Shown: in pieces, positions 16,133 to 24,470 of the stretch
How the letters are laid out: each line of letters opens with the position of its first letter
Numbering within the stretch: the first letter of the stretch is position 1
Made by a program: the position numbers and the translations under genes
Virus record (IMG/VR): IMGVR_UViG_3300031974_001852
Coordinates: 1-55,381 of that record
Source of the DNA: a virus
Direction: 5' to 3' (one strand)
Length of the DNA: 55,381 nucleotides
Notes under the pieces: model-generated
What the model saw: only the letters and a program-made list of their open reading frames with translations
Databases searched by the model: none
Told to the model about the DNA's origin: nothing

Positions 16133-16695
16133 GAGACTGGTTTGCTAGATCAATGACAAAGTTCTTTCGGTTCTTCGCCGATACGTTCTTTGCTAAACGA
16201 TACGGACACCGTGCGGTGGTACTAGAAACTATCGCTGGTGTTCCTGGTATGGTTGCTGGTATGCTGATTCATCTCCGTAGTCTACGCAAGATGGAACGTG
16301 GTAACGGTACAATGATTCATGAGATGCTGGAAGAGGCAGAGAACGAACGCAAGCATTTGATGTTTTTCATTGAAATCGCCAAACCAAACTGGTTTGAGCG
16401 AAGGTTGATTATGATTGCCCAGTTTATCTTTTGGCACTTCTACCTTGTATTCTATATTCTCGCTCCAAAGACTGCGCATAAGATGATCGCATATTTTGAG
16501 GAGGAGGCAGTTCGTTCCTACACTGAGTATCTTGAGTTGATTGAGTCAGGCGAGATAGAGAACGTACCTGCCCCGCAACTTGCTATTGAGTATTATGGAC
16601 TGCTCGAGGATGCTATGTTATCAGACATGGTAAAATATGTGCGGGCAGATGAAGCGAAGCACAGCAAGGTGAACCATAGGATCGCAGGATTTTAA
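16129..16695 (+). CDS. aox: Alternative oxidase (ubiquinol:oxygen oxidoreductase)
   Basis: 188 aa, about the length of the conserved AOX core, lacking the N-terminal extension of mitochondrial forms. All diiron ligands are present: E33 in LETIAGVPGMV, E73 and H76 in NERKH, a glutamate of EEEA (124-126), and E175 and H178 in ADEAKH. SYTEYL and IENVPAPQLAIEYY are also classical. These motifs place it with mitochondrial/proteobacterial AOX rather than with the plastid terminal oxidase type reported in cyanophages. It would oxidise ubiquinol and reduce O2 to water at the inner membrane without pumping protons. It is the last large gene of the coupled operon. Confidence 0.95.
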   Translation: MRDWFARSMTKFFRFFADTFFAKRYGHRAVVLETIAGVPGMVAGMLIHLRSLRKMERGNGTMIHEMLEEAENERKHLMFFIEIAKPNWFERRLIMIAQFIFWHFYLVFYILAPKTAHKMIAYFEEEAVRSYTEYLELIESGEIENVPAPQLAIEYYGLLEDAMLSDMVKYVRADEAKHSKVNHRIAGF

Positions 16696-16835
16696 TGTGG
16701 TGGGAAAATCACATCATTTGGAAATATATAAAGGGTTGTAACTGTCGGAGGTGTTACAAACATGAAAGAGAAACTATTAAAAGCAGTGAGAGCAAAGCAC
16801 GCGGCGATCATGGAAGAAGCACTGGTAAACATTGA
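16695..16835 (+). CDS. Possible 46-aa Cys-rich protein
   Basis: A TAATG start follows AOX. The N-terminal half is distinctive (MWWENHIIWKYIKGCNCRRC), with a CxCxxC cluster that could bind metal. The C-terminal half overlaps the next gene by 74 nt in another frame and looks random. It may be a genuine short protein or a chance frame. Confidence 0.4.
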   Translation: MWWENHIIWKYIKGCNCRRCYKHERETIKSSESKARGDHGRSTGKH

Positions 16836-16962
16836 AGTTTACAATAATGCTGTAGGTATCGGCGAACATCCTGACATCGTCGAATCGGTTGAAGCGCAGG
16901 TAGACAAGTATGTTCATGCTCTCGAAATGGTTGAAGGTGTCGATAAGATTCTAGACTCATGA
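16762..16962 (+). CDS. Conserved small helical protein (66 aa)
   Basis: Strong GGAGG ribosome site. The protein is alpha-helical with the phrase VYNNAVGIGEHPDIVESVEAQ, which I recognise as typical of a small protein present in many marine T4-like phages. Function unknown. It ends in an ATGA overlap with the next gene. Confidence 0.8.
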   Translation: MKEKLLKAVRAKHAAIMEEALVNIEVYNNAVGIGEHPDIVESVEAQVDKYVHALEMVEGVDKILDS

Positions 16963-17465
16963 ATATGAGCACGCCCCTGATGCATTCAAACGAAATAGAA
17001 CTGATCGAGCAATACCTCGATCAAGATACTACCATGTTGGAGTATGGTTCTGGCGCCAGCACCGCGTATTTCGCTGAGAAGGTAAAGCACTTGACGTCGA
17101 TTGAGCACAATAAACACTGGGTGAAGGTTGTCAAAAATAAAATACGAAACCTCTCCAACGTGGAATACGTTGCCATACCAACAAAAAATGTTAAACCCGC
17201 TCCAAGGGATTTGTTCGCGAAGTACATCGACTGGCCAAAGACACAGAACAGAAAGTTTGACGTAGTCTTTATAGATGGTCGCGCTAGGCAATGGGTCGCC
17301 GAGTCAGTTCAGAATGTGATCGACGAAACCTCCATTGTGCTTGTCCACGATTGGGGTCCTATTGTTGATGGTAGTGGCATGAAGCGTCCTAGGTACGACA
17401 GAATTTTGGACTTTTATGATGTAGTAGATCAAGTAGGCACCTTGGTTGCGCTAAAGAAGAAATGA
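16959..17465 (+). CDS. SAM methyltransferase-like protein
   Basis: 168 aa. MLEYGSGASTAYFAEKVKHLTSIEHNKHW is the motif I-II region of class I methyltransferases (residues 26-54), and FDVVFIDGRARQWVAE holds the IDGR motif. This arrangement matches small methyltransferase-fold proteins that neighbour glycosyltransferases. It is third in the set with 10119 and 11832. Coupled to both neighbours; substrate unknown. Confidence 0.65.
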   Translation: MNMSTPLMHSNEIELIEQYLDQDTTMLEYGSGASTAYFAEKVKHLTSIEHNKHWVKVVKNKIRNLSNVEYVAIPTKNVKPAPRDLFAKYIDWPKTQNRKFDVVFIDGRARQWVAESVQNVIDETSIVLVHDWGPIVDGSGMKRPRYDRILDFYDVVDQVGTLVALKKK

Positions 17466-17926
17466 AAGATATGAAAGATAAGTTTAAAAACGCATTTATG
17501 GAGGTGGCACACACCTTTGCTAATCTGAGTCATGCCAAGAAACTCAAGGTTGGTGCTATCGTAGTCAAAGATGAACGTATAATCAGCATAGGATACAACG
17601 GTACTCCAACTGGTTGGGATAACGAGTGCGAGGCACCTGAATGGTCTGAGGGCGAGTGGGAACCAGATCTGTCCTATCGCACCAAACCTGAAGTGATCCA
17701 CGCTGAAGAGAATGCTATCGCAAAAATAGCAAGGAGCAGTGAAAGTAGCGAGGGTGCTTCACTGTTCTGCACTCACACCCCATGCATCGAGTGTGCCAAA
17801 CTGATCTATCAGTCTGGTATCAAAGAGGTGTATGTCGCCCAAACATATGATGCCAGCATAGGATCCGGATTGGATTTCCTTGAAAAGAGCGGTGTAACTG
17901 TAGAGATGGTACCGCTTGACAAATAA
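17462..17926 (+). CDS. cd: Deoxycytidylate (dCMP) deaminase
   Basis: 154 aa. The zinc-dependent cytidine deaminase motifs are HAE at 80-82 (general acid) and PCIEC at 107-111 (two zinc cysteines). The N-terminal segment GAIVVKDERIISIGYNGTPTGWDN is characteristic of dCMP deaminase. It converts dCMP to dUMP for thymidylate synthesis. A start at 17471 (MKDKFKNAF) is also possible. Confidence 0.93.
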   Translation: MKDMKDKFKNAFMEVAHTFANLSHAKKLKVGAIVVKDERIISIGYNGTPTGWDNECEAPEWSEGEWEPDLSYRTKPEVIHAEENAIAKIARSSESSEGASLFCTHTPCIECAKLIYQSGIKEVYVAQTYDASIGSGLDFLEKSGVTVEMVPLDK

Positions 17927-17944
17927 ATCAGTTTATAGTACAAT
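17916..17944 (+). promoter_or_regulatory. Consensus sigma70 early promoter
   Basis: TTGACA at 17916-17921, a 17-nt spacer, and TACAAT at 17939-17944. It drives the dehydrogenase-uvsX-helicase operon. Confidence 0.85.
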
Positions 17945-17970
17945 ATGTGTATTGTTATGGAGAGTATCAA

Positions 17971-19059
17971 ATGGAACTAACTGAAGAACAACAGCGTCTC
18001 TTGCAGCAGGCAGAAATGATTCGAATGCAACAGCAGCAAGCAGAGCAAGAACAAGAAAGACCTTCCTTCTTCCCCACTGATCCTGATTACGGCAAAGGTG
18101 ATAAACCTTTGGTTGGTATCGTGGGTCATGGATTCGTGGGTAAGGCAGTTGAGCGATCATTCAATGAGAATATTGAGAGATTCCTAGTTGATCCCAACTA
18201 CAAAACTAACATCGACCAGTTGATCGAGCAGGAACCTGCTCTTTGTTTTGTCTGTACTCCTACCCCAGTGTTGAATAACGGTAGGATTGATGCAGCAGTC
18301 ACCATTGATGCAGTCTTGAAGTTGATTCGATTGACTAAATCTGCTGTGGTTTTGAAGTCTACTGTTACGCCTGACGTCATTGATAAGATTTGTCGGTCAG
18401 TTGAAGGTGCCGAGGCAGCTTCTCGCTTCATCTACTCTCCGGAGTTTTTGACTGAGAAAAATGCTGATCATGAGTTTTGTAATCCCGAGTACATGGTGCT
18501 GGGTGGATTGCCAGACTCAACTCAACAGTTGATGGAGTTTTATAGATCAAACACTTACATGAAGTTCCCGAATGATCCCAACAAGGTCACTACTTGCCAT
18601 CCAGTTGAAGCATCATTTATCAAGTATGCTATCAATACTTTCTTGGCAATGAAAGTGACATTCTTCAATCAACTGTACAAGGCATTGGAAGATGAGACCC
18701 TGTCTGTTAATCCGATGGAAGTCATAAAGGCATTGTCTCATGAACCAAGACTTGGTCCAACTCATTGGCGAGTTCCTGGTCCAGATAACAAGCGAGGGTT
18801 TGGTGGTGCTTGTTTCCCGAAAGACTTGTCTGCTTTCGTCAACTACACTGACAAGATGACTCTGCTCGAAACTGTGCAGGAAATCAACAAGGAACTCCGT
18901 AGTGAGTATGAACTTGATGACCGTGAGAAAGTTGCCAACGTCAGGTTCAAAGAAGAAGAAGTTGAGATTGTAAGCAACGACATTGATGAAGTGTTGAATG
19001 AAGAAGACGTGTTGGATACAACAGGTCAGGTTGATATGTTTGATGAGGATGCAGCATGA
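17971..19059 (+). CDS. UDP-glucose/GDP-mannose dehydrogenase family protein
   Basis: 362 aa from ATG 17971, which has a GGAGAG ribosome site. The first 40 residues are a Gln/Glu-rich helical extension (QQAEMIRMQQQQAEQEQE). The NAD-binding Rossmann motif GIVGHGFVGKA then starts near residue 49. The catalytic cysteine is in GFGGACFPKD near residue 281, and SPEFLTEKNADHEF and STVTP also fit. The family oxidises UDP-glucose to UDP-glucuronate. The C-terminus is truncated compared with cellular enzymes (about 390-450 aa) and ends in an acidic tail, so the UDP-binding third domain may be missing. Inference: sugar-nucleotide supply for the phage glycosyltransferases. Confidence 0.85.
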   Translation: MELTEEQQRLLQQAEMIRMQQQQAEQEQERPSFFPTDPDYGKGDKPLVGIVGHGFVGKAVERSFNENIERFLVDPNYKTNIDQLIEQEPALCFVCTPTPVLNNGRIDAAVTIDAVLKLIRLTKSAVVLKSTVTPDVIDKICRSVEGAEAASRFIYSPEFLTEKNADHEFCNPEYMVLGGLPDSTQQLMEFYRSNTYMKFPNDPNKVTTCHPVEASFIKYAINTFLAMKVTFFNQLYKALEDETLSVNPMEVIKALSHEPRLGPTHWRVPGPDNKRGFGGACFPKDLSAFVNYTDKMTLLETVQEINKELRSEYELDDREKVANVRFKEEEVEIVSNDIDEVLNEEDVLDTTGQVDMFDEDAA

Positions 19060-20108
19060 GTGTAATGGATAAACTGAAGAAGAACAGCAAGATCAAGGCA
19101 GCGGAGACGTTGTCTGATTCCAAGTTCTTCGTAGAAAAAGAACTGATCAACACAGGCGTACCAATGGTCAACGTTGCCTTGAGCGGCGATATTGACGGTG
19201 GACTATCCTCTGGGTTGACTGTGCTTGCTGGACCAAGTAAACACTTCAAGACTTCGTTCGCTTTGTTGATGGCAGCAGCATATCAGAAAGCGAAACCTGA
19301 GTCAGTCGTGTTATTCTATGATTCAGAGTTTGGTTCACCCCAAGCATATTTCAAGACGTTCGGTATCGACACTGATCGTGTACTGCATACTCCTATCGCT
19401 AACGTCGAGGAGTTGAAGTTTGACTTGATTGCTCAGTTGGAAGCACTTGAAGCAACCGACGATGTGGTAATCGTGATTGACTCTATCGGCAATCTAGCAT
19501 CGAAGAAAGAACTTGAGGATGCTATCAATGAGAAGTCAGTCGCAGATATGTCAAGAGCGAAAGCATTGAAGGGTCTGTTCCGTATGGTCACGCCATATCT
19601 GACTATGAAAGATATCCCGATGCTTGCTATCAATCACACATACAAAGAGATTGGATTGTTCCCGAAAGATATTGTATCAGGTGGCACAGGTATCATGTAC
19701 TCTGCTGATAATGTGTGGATCATTGGTCGTCGCCAGAACAAGACTGGTACTGAAGTCACTGGTTACGATTTTATAATCAACGTGGAGAAGTCGCGTTATG
19801 TTAGAGAGAAGTCGAAAGTTCCTGTCTCAGTTAGTTGGGAAGGTGGTATTGAGCGTTACTCTGGTCTTTTGGATGTTGCTCTTGCTGGTGGGTATGTTAT
19901 TAAACCTAGCAACGGGTGGTATCAACTTGTTGATAAGAGCACTGGACAACTCGTTGGCAACAAAGTCAGAGAGAAAGACACAAGAACAGATACTTTCTGG
20001 GAACCGCTCCTTACCGAATCTGACTTCAAAGATTTCGTAAGAAAGTCCTACCAGATTGGTGGGGAAATCGAAGAACTTGAACTAGAACTAGAGGAAGAAC
20101 ATGTTTGA
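19056..20108 (+). CDS. uvsX: UvsX-like recombinase (RecA family)
   Basis: 350 aa. Walker A is GPSKHFKTS (59-67), as in UvsX, and Walker B is DVVIVIDSIGNL near 133. The segment FYDSEFGSPQAYFKTFGID and MLAINHTYKEIGLFPKDIVSGGTG are UvsX hallmarks. It catalyses strand exchange for recombination-dependent replication and repair. It overlaps the dehydrogenase upstream and the nuclease downstream. Confidence 0.96.
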   Translation: MSVMDKLKKNSKIKAAETLSDSKFFVEKELINTGVPMVNVALSGDIDGGLSSGLTVLAGPSKHFKTSFALLMAAAYQKAKPESVVLFYDSEFGSPQAYFKTFGIDTDRVLHTPIANVEELKFDLIAQLEALEATDDVVIVIDSIGNLASKKELEDAINEKSVADMSRAKALKGLFRMVTPYLTMKDIPMLAINHTYKEIGLFPKDIVSGGTGIMYSADNVWIIGRRQNKTGTEVTGYDFIINVEKSRYVREKSKVPVSVSWEGGIERYSGLLDVALAGGYVIKPSNGWYQLVDKSTGQLVGNKVREKDTRTDTFWEPLLTESDFKDFVRKSYQIGGEIEELELELEEEHV

Positions 20109-20511
20109 GTATCAATGTAAAATTGTCAAGGTAGTTGACGGTGACACAGTCGATGTTGATATTGATCTAGGATTCGATGTTGTCCTACGAGACCAACGTA
20201 TCCGACTGTATGGTATCGACACGCCTGAGTCGCGCACTCGTGACAAAGAAGAAAAGAAGTATGGACTGTATGCCAAGAACTATCTGAAGAACGCACTTGG
20301 TAAAACAGGTATCATCCGTACAAAGAAGGATGGTCGTGGTAAGTTCGGTCGCATCCTTGGTGAGTTTATGATCTATGACGGTGAGACTGACTCATATCGC
20401 AGCGTTAATGCTATGATGATTGAAAAGCATATCGCTGTTGAATATCATGGACAATCTAAAGATGAGATTGCCGAACAACATATCAAGAATCGAGAGTTTA
20501 TTGATGTCTGA
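20101..20511 (+). CDS. Thermonuclease-like (SNase family) nuclease
   Basis: 136 aa. The staphylococcal nuclease core is visible: IVKVVDGDTVDVDIDLGF, RIRLYGIDTPES, and GKFGRILGEF. The aspartates and arginines match catalytic positions, and there is no signal peptide, so it should act in the cytoplasm. A role in host DNA or RNA degradation is likely. The gene is embedded between uvsX and the helicase. Confidence 0.88.
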   Translation: MFEYQCKIVKVVDGDTVDVDIDLGFDVVLRDQRIRLYGIDTPESRTRDKEEKKYGLYAKNYLKNALGKTGIIRTKKDGRGKFGRILGEFMIYDGETDSYRSVNAMMIEKHIAVEYHGQSKDEIAEQHIKNREFIDV

Positions 20512-20911
20512 TAAAGCAGCAATGGAGGATTACCTTGACAAGTATCCTCACCTCAACTCACTCACTATTATGGCAGATAAAGACATCGAGTCATTTGAGG
20601 TTGGTGAGTATGATGATTATTTGATTTTGCCTGATCCGGAAGCAGCAAGGGATAGTTCTAATCCATCAGCAGCTGATGAGTGGTGCATGCTGTTATTGAA
20701 GGAACCGTACACCGATATCCTTGTTAAGTTTCAAAATATTATGATGGAAGGTGATGGTCTACAATATGATTACTACAAGATCTACGAACCCAAAGAAACA
20801 GTAGTCACTGACCATACACACTTCCTGAACACTCTGACTTCTTGCCTGACCACCGCACTTGGTGAGTGGCAAAAAGACGGTGCTTTAAAGACAAGAGAAA
20901 TAACTGAATGA
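20504..20911 (+). CDS. Hypothetical 135-aa protein before the helicase
   Basis: I chose ATG 20504 because it gives an 8-nt overlap with the nuclease gene. The protein is acidic with VGEYDDYLILPDPEAA and a helical C-terminus. It lies where T4 has the small head-assembly gene 40, but no homology can be claimed. Function unknown. Confidence 0.65.
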   Translation: MSDKAAMEDYLDKYPHLNSLTIMADKDIESFEVGEYDDYLILPDPEAARDSSNPSAADEWCMLLLKEPYTDILVKFQNIMMEGDGLQYDYYKIYEPKETVVTDHTHFLNTLTSCLTTALGEWQKDGALKTREITE

Positions 20912-22323
20912 ATCTAGACATGCAAAATATGATCCTCCGCTCTTTCTTCACCAACGAAGATTATATGCGAAGGGTTGTACCTTTCATGGAACCAAAGTAT
21001 TTTGAAGGTGTGCATCAACAACTCTTCAAAGAGTTTGCGAAGTATGTTGCCAAGTATAATGGCGTTCCTTCTCTCGATGCCTTCCGTATCTCGGTGCAGG
21101 AAAGCGAGGAAAGTTTCTCCGAAGAAGCATTCAGGCATGCTATGGATATTCTGCCTGATCTCTTTGTTGAGGATACTGAGACTAATCTTGATTGGTTGAT
21201 TTCTAACACTGAAAGTTGGTGTCAGGACCGTGCGTTGTTCAACGCAGTGATGGAGTCCATCTCTATCATCGACGGTAAGCATCAAACTCTGACGAAGAAT
21301 GCATTGCCAGATATTTTGTCAAAGGCACTTGCGGTGACTTTCGATACTAATATCGGTCACGACTATTTGCAGGACGCTGAGGAGCGATATGAGTTCTATC
21401 ATACAGTTGAAGAGCGTATCCCCTTTGACCTTGATTATCTGAACAAGATCACCAAGGGTGGGTTGCCTAACAAGTCGTTGAACATTATTCTTGCTGGTAC
21501 AGGTGTTGGTAAGTCGCTGTTCATGTGTCATTGTGCAGCAGCAGCGTTAAGTCAAGGCAAGAACGTGTTGTATGTAACTATGGAAATGGCAGAGGAGCGT
21601 ATCGCTGAACGTATCGACGCCAATCTGTTGGACGTGTCGTTGGATCAGATTACTACGCTGTCCAAGGATATGTTCGTCGGTAAGGTACAGAAACTAGCAG
21701 AGAAAACACAAGGCACTCTGGTCATCAAAGAGTATCCTACTTCCCAGGCACATTCTGGTCACTTCCGTGCTCTGTTGAATGAACTCAAACTGAAAAAGAA
21801 GTTCGTGCCTGATGTAGTCTTTATAGACTATTTGAATATTTGTGCTTCTTCACGAGTAAAATCTGTTGGCGGTGCAGTCAACTCATACACTTTCGTGAAG
21901 GCAATCGCTGAGGAGTTACGTGGACTGGCGGTTGAGTTTAACCTGCCTATCATGTCAGCAACACAAACTACGCGATCGGGTTATGGGTCATCCGATCCTG
22001 GTCTCGAGGATACAAGTGAGTCGTTTGGTCTACCTGCTACTGCTGACCTGATGCTTGCCTTGGTATCAAATGATGAACTAAATGCGTTGAATCAGGTTAT
22101 GGTCAAACAGTTGAAGAATCGTTACAGCGATCCTAACATGCATAAGAGGTTCGTAATCGGCATTGATCGAAGTAAAATGAAACTGTTTGACATTGAAGAC
22201 GCGGAACATGACCTCGTTCAAGATGTCGCTTCAGGTAAAAAGATACCGACTGAGGACGTTCCTGTGTTTGATATGACTTCTTCAGGGAAGAAAATCAGTG
22301 CTGAGGGATTTCAAATCGCCTAA
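20908..22323 (+). CDS. 41: Replicative DNA helicase (gp41/DnaB-like)
   Basis: 471 aa, like T4 gp41 (475 aa). Walker A is GTGVGKS near 197-203. VTMEMAEERIAERIDANLL is the DnaB H1a/H2 region, VVFIDYLNI is Walker B, and IMSATQTTRSGYGSSDPGLEDTSES matches the H4 and arginine-finger area. It is a hexameric 5'-3' helicase at the fork. Its primase partner would be gp61 or, here, perhaps the AEP-like protein at 10909. Confidence 0.96.
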   Translation: MNLDMQNMILRSFFTNEDYMRRVVPFMEPKYFEGVHQQLFKEFAKYVAKYNGVPSLDAFRISVQESEESFSEEAFRHAMDILPDLFVEDTETNLDWLISNTESWCQDRALFNAVMESISIIDGKHQTLTKNALPDILSKALAVTFDTNIGHDYLQDAEERYEFYHTVEERIPFDLDYLNKITKGGLPNKSLNIILAGTGVGKSLFMCHCAAAALSQGKNVLYVTMEMAEERIAERIDANLLDVSLDQITTLSKDMFVGKVQKLAEKTQGTLVIKEYPTSQAHSGHFRALLNELKLKKKFVPDVVFIDYLNICASSRVKSVGGAVNSYTFVKAIAEELRGLAVEFNLPIMSATQTTRSGYGSSDPGLEDTSESFGLPATADLMLALVSNDELNALNQVMVKQLKNRYSDPNMHKRFVIGIDRSKMKLFDIEDAEHDLVQDVASGKKIPTEDVPVFDMTSSGKKISAEGFQIA

Positions 22324-22358
22324 ATAAAGTGACATAATTTCTTTCTCGGAACCCTATT

Positions 22359-22574
22359 ATGTTACAAGACGATTCAGAAGTTGAACTACAGGTTGAGGTA
22401 GCAGTGTTGAAAACTAAAATCGAACACATCGATGAGTCCATACACTCGCTAAAGCGACAGTTGGATGATATCGAAACTCGTCTCGTACGAGTTGAGCGCA
22501 TAACTTACATGGTGCTCGGTGGTTTAGTAATACTTCAAGTGTTACCTTCCATTCAAAGTTTCCTTGGCGTATAA
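22359..22574 (+). CDS. Coiled-coil membrane protein (71 aa), XhlA-like layout
   Basis: Residues 8-48 form a heptad-rich coiled coil (KTKIEHIDESIHSLKRQLDDIETRLVRVE). They are followed by one C-terminal membrane helix (ITYMVLGGLVILQVLPSI). This coil-then-helix layout is that of XhlA/haemolysin-associated phage proteins, but the resemblance is architectural only. A CTAAATA box overlaps the preceding helicase stop. Confidence 0.6.
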   Translation: MLQDDSEVELQVEVAVLKTKIEHIDESIHSLKRQLDDIETRLVRVERITYMVLGGLVILQVLPSIQSFLGV

Positions 22575-22576
22575 CC

Positions 22577-22825
22577 TTGGATCCTATAACTCATACTTTC
22601 ATCGCCACAATCTTATTAGCAGGAGCATATTACATAGGTAGATTACTAGGAGGACAGGTAGGTTTCCGACTAGGATATCAAGATGGGTCTGCTGAAGGTG
22701 GCATGAAAATAATTAAAATCCTTCATGAAGAAGGTACTTTTGATCAAGAAGATCTTGAAGATGCTCTTGATCGTTGGATTATGCAAAACAGAGAAAATTA
22801 CGTGAATAGAGGTGATAAATTATGA
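22577..22825 (+). CDS. Small membrane protein (82 aa, TTG start)
   Basis: Begins with a TTG just after the preceding stop. One N-terminal hydrophobic helix (THTFIATILLAGAYYIGRLLGG) is followed by an acidic cytoplasmic tail. No strong ribosome site is seen, so expression may rely on coupling. Function unknown. Confidence 0.55.
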   Translation: MDPITHTFIATILLAGAYYIGRLLGGQVGFRLGYQDGSAEGGMKIIKILHEEGTFDQEDLEDALDRWIMQNRENYVNRGDKL

Positions 22826-23094
22826 AAGGTGACGTTGTAACATTGGTGACTCATATCGGTGAAATCATTGGTCGTGTTGTTGAAGAGACCGTAGATTCTA
22901 TTGAACTAGCAGATCCCCGTTTGTTCGTCAATCAATCGGAGGGTGCTGGTCTCGCTCCTGGTATTTGTATGACAGGTATCAAGGATCCGACTGGTGGTGT
23001 ATTCTACAAGGGTAGCATTGTTGCTGTAGTTGCAACTGCACCTGAACTTGAAAAAGCATGGCAACAGCAAACTAGCGGAATCATTTTACAATGA
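22822..23094 (+). CDS. Conserved small beta protein (90 aa), Sm-like
   Basis: The sequence begins with KGDVVTLVTHIGEIIGRVVEETVDSIELADPRLF, a beta pattern like Sm/Hfq-type barrels. TSGIILQ ends the protein. I recognise this shape from marine T4-like phages, where the function is unknown. An RNA-binding role is only an analogy. Confidence 0.75.
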   Translation: MKGDVVTLVTHIGEIIGRVVEETVDSIELADPRLFVNQSEGAGLAPGICMTGIKDPTGGVFYKGSIVAVVATAPELEKAWQQQTSGIILQ

Positions 23095-23315
23095 ACGGAA
23101 AGGGTGATACGCCGAGACCTTTCTCGGTGGATAGAGAAACTTTTGAATCTAACTGGGATCGTATTTTCAGTAAACCTAAGAAACCCACTATGCTACACGA
23201 AGTCAACTATGACAATATGTGGCAGCATTCTTGCACTGTAGAAATGGGTGTAATGTGGATCGGTAAAAACGAAACCTGTAACTATTGCGGAGCATGGGAG
23301 GAAGATGATGAGTGA
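23091..23315 (+). CDS. Small zinc-finger-like protein (74 aa)
   Basis: Opens with MNGKGDTPRPFSVDRETFESNWDRIF, a motif familiar from small phage proteins. The C-terminus has a CNYC pair and an upstream HSC that together may form a zinc site. It overlaps both neighbours. Confidence 0.75.
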   Translation: MNGKGDTPRPFSVDRETFESNWDRIFSKPKKPTMLHEVNYDNMWQHSCTVEMGVMWIGKNETCNYCGAWEEDDE

Positions 23316-23571
23316 AGACATCTTTGACTTTGGTTTTACAGCAGTTACACTCGACGAACTTGAGGTTATCCAAGAGACTACCGCCAAGTTGGAGTCGACC
23401 ACAGCAGAAGCAGACGAGATTAAAGCACGACTCGACAGCATCTACAAGGCAATCCAACCACTTCTAAACAATCTTAAGAAAGACCCTGAGCGCGACTATA
23501 TCTACTGGCCAGAGCGTCTGACTAAGATTGAAGCATTTTCGGATCACATTGATAAACTGTATATGGGTTGA
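23305..23571 (+). CDS. Conserved helical protein (88 aa)
   Basis: Opens MMSEDIFDFGFTAVTLDELE, a signature I associate with marine T4-like phages, and continues as a coiled-coil helix (TTAKLESTTAEADEIKARLDSIYKAI). Function unknown. Confidence 0.75.
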   Translation: MMSEDIFDFGFTAVTLDELEVIQETTAKLESTTAEADEIKARLDSIYKAIQPLLNNLKKDPERDYIYWPERLTKIEAFSDHIDKLYMG

Positions 23572-23595
23572 CATTTGACCCTTCCTGAGTATAAT
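23568..23595 (+). promoter_or_regulatory. Sigma70-like promoter abutting the dam start
   Basis: TTGACA at 23568-23573, a 16-nt spacer, and TATAAT at 23590-23595. The start codon at 23604 is only 9 nt from the -10 box, so the transcript would be leaderless or nearly so. Confidence 0.75.
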
Positions 23596-23603
23596 ATTAT
23601 ATT

Positions 23604-24470
23604 ATGCTACCGAGAAAACTAAAAACTCCGATTCGATACATGGGCGGGAAGTCTCGAGCAACCAAGACGTTGCTTCAGTTCCTGCCTAACTCTCTGATAG
23701 GAAAATACGTTGAACCTTTCGTGGGTGGCGGGTCAATGGCATTCGCCTTTTCACGTCAGTTCCCTCACGTTCCTATTCACATCAATGACAAGTATTATAA
23801 CCTATATTGCTTCTGGATTACACTCCGTGACTCTCCCTCAGACCTCGTAGAAACGCTTCTGAAGGTCAAAAGTGACGCGAGGGACGCAGTGGGTCATCGT
23901 AAACTGTTCGAGGACTGTAAGGCATATTTACTGAAAATAGATTGCGGTCAACCATGGAACAATAAGTTTGATATTGGTTGGCGCTGGTGGGTATGTAACA
24001 AGTGTTCCTTCTCAGGTCTGGGTGAATCATCAGGTTTCAGTGAGCAGGCATCCGTATCAAACTTCAGTGAGAATAACATTCGCTCGCTGTTACTTTACGG
24101 AGAGCATATCAAGAACTGGAAGATTACCAACGTTGACTACTCTGACTGTCTCATTGATGATCCTAACACGTTTATCTATCTCGATCCACCCTATGCGAAA
24201 GTAGGAAAGGACGGTACATCGTTCCTGTACGGTCGTAACGGTGACATGCATAAGAACTTCGATCACGTGGAGTTTCATACGCAGGTTTCTTACTGTAAAT
24301 CTAACATGATGATCTCCTACGATAACAATGAGTTGCTGAAAACAATGTATCATGACTGGCAGCAACACACCTTTGATCTGACCTACACACTACATTCAGG
24401 TAAGAACTATCGCGAGGATGAAAAGAATCGTAAGGAACTCCTGTTGAGGAACTATGAACTTCTCACTTGA
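23604..24470 (+). CDS. dam: D12-class DNA adenine methyltransferase (Dam-like)
   Basis: 288 aa. IRYMGGKSRA is the SAM-binding FxGxK-type motif, VEPFVGGGSMAF is the GxG region, and LDPPYAK near 194 is the DPPY catalytic motif. It methylates adenine N6, usually in GATC for Dam relatives; the actual target cannot be read. The gene has its own promoter and no ribosome site. Its last 17 nt overlap the cupin gene. A second D12 enzyme is at 35815. Confidence 0.92.
   Translation: MLPRKLKTPIRYMGGKSRATKTLLQFLPNSLIGKYVEPFVGGGSMAFAFSRQFPHVPIHINDKYYNLYCFWITLRDSPSDLVETLLKVKSDARDAVGHRKLFEDCKAYLLKIDCGQPWNNKFDIGWRWWVCNKCSFSGLGESSGFSEQASVSNFSENNIRSLLLYGEHIKNWKITNVDYSDCLIDDPNTFIYLDPPYAKVGKDGTSFLYGRNGDMHKNFDHVEFHTQVSYCKSNMMISYDNNELLKTMYHDWQQHTFDLTYTLHSGKNYREDEKNRKELLLRNYELLT

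Noticed and set aside
16129-16695. Ubiquinone biosynthesis Coq7-type diiron hydroxylase
   Set aside because: The LETIAGVPGMV, NERKH and ADEAKH blocks with SYTEYL and NVPAP are specific to alternative oxidase.
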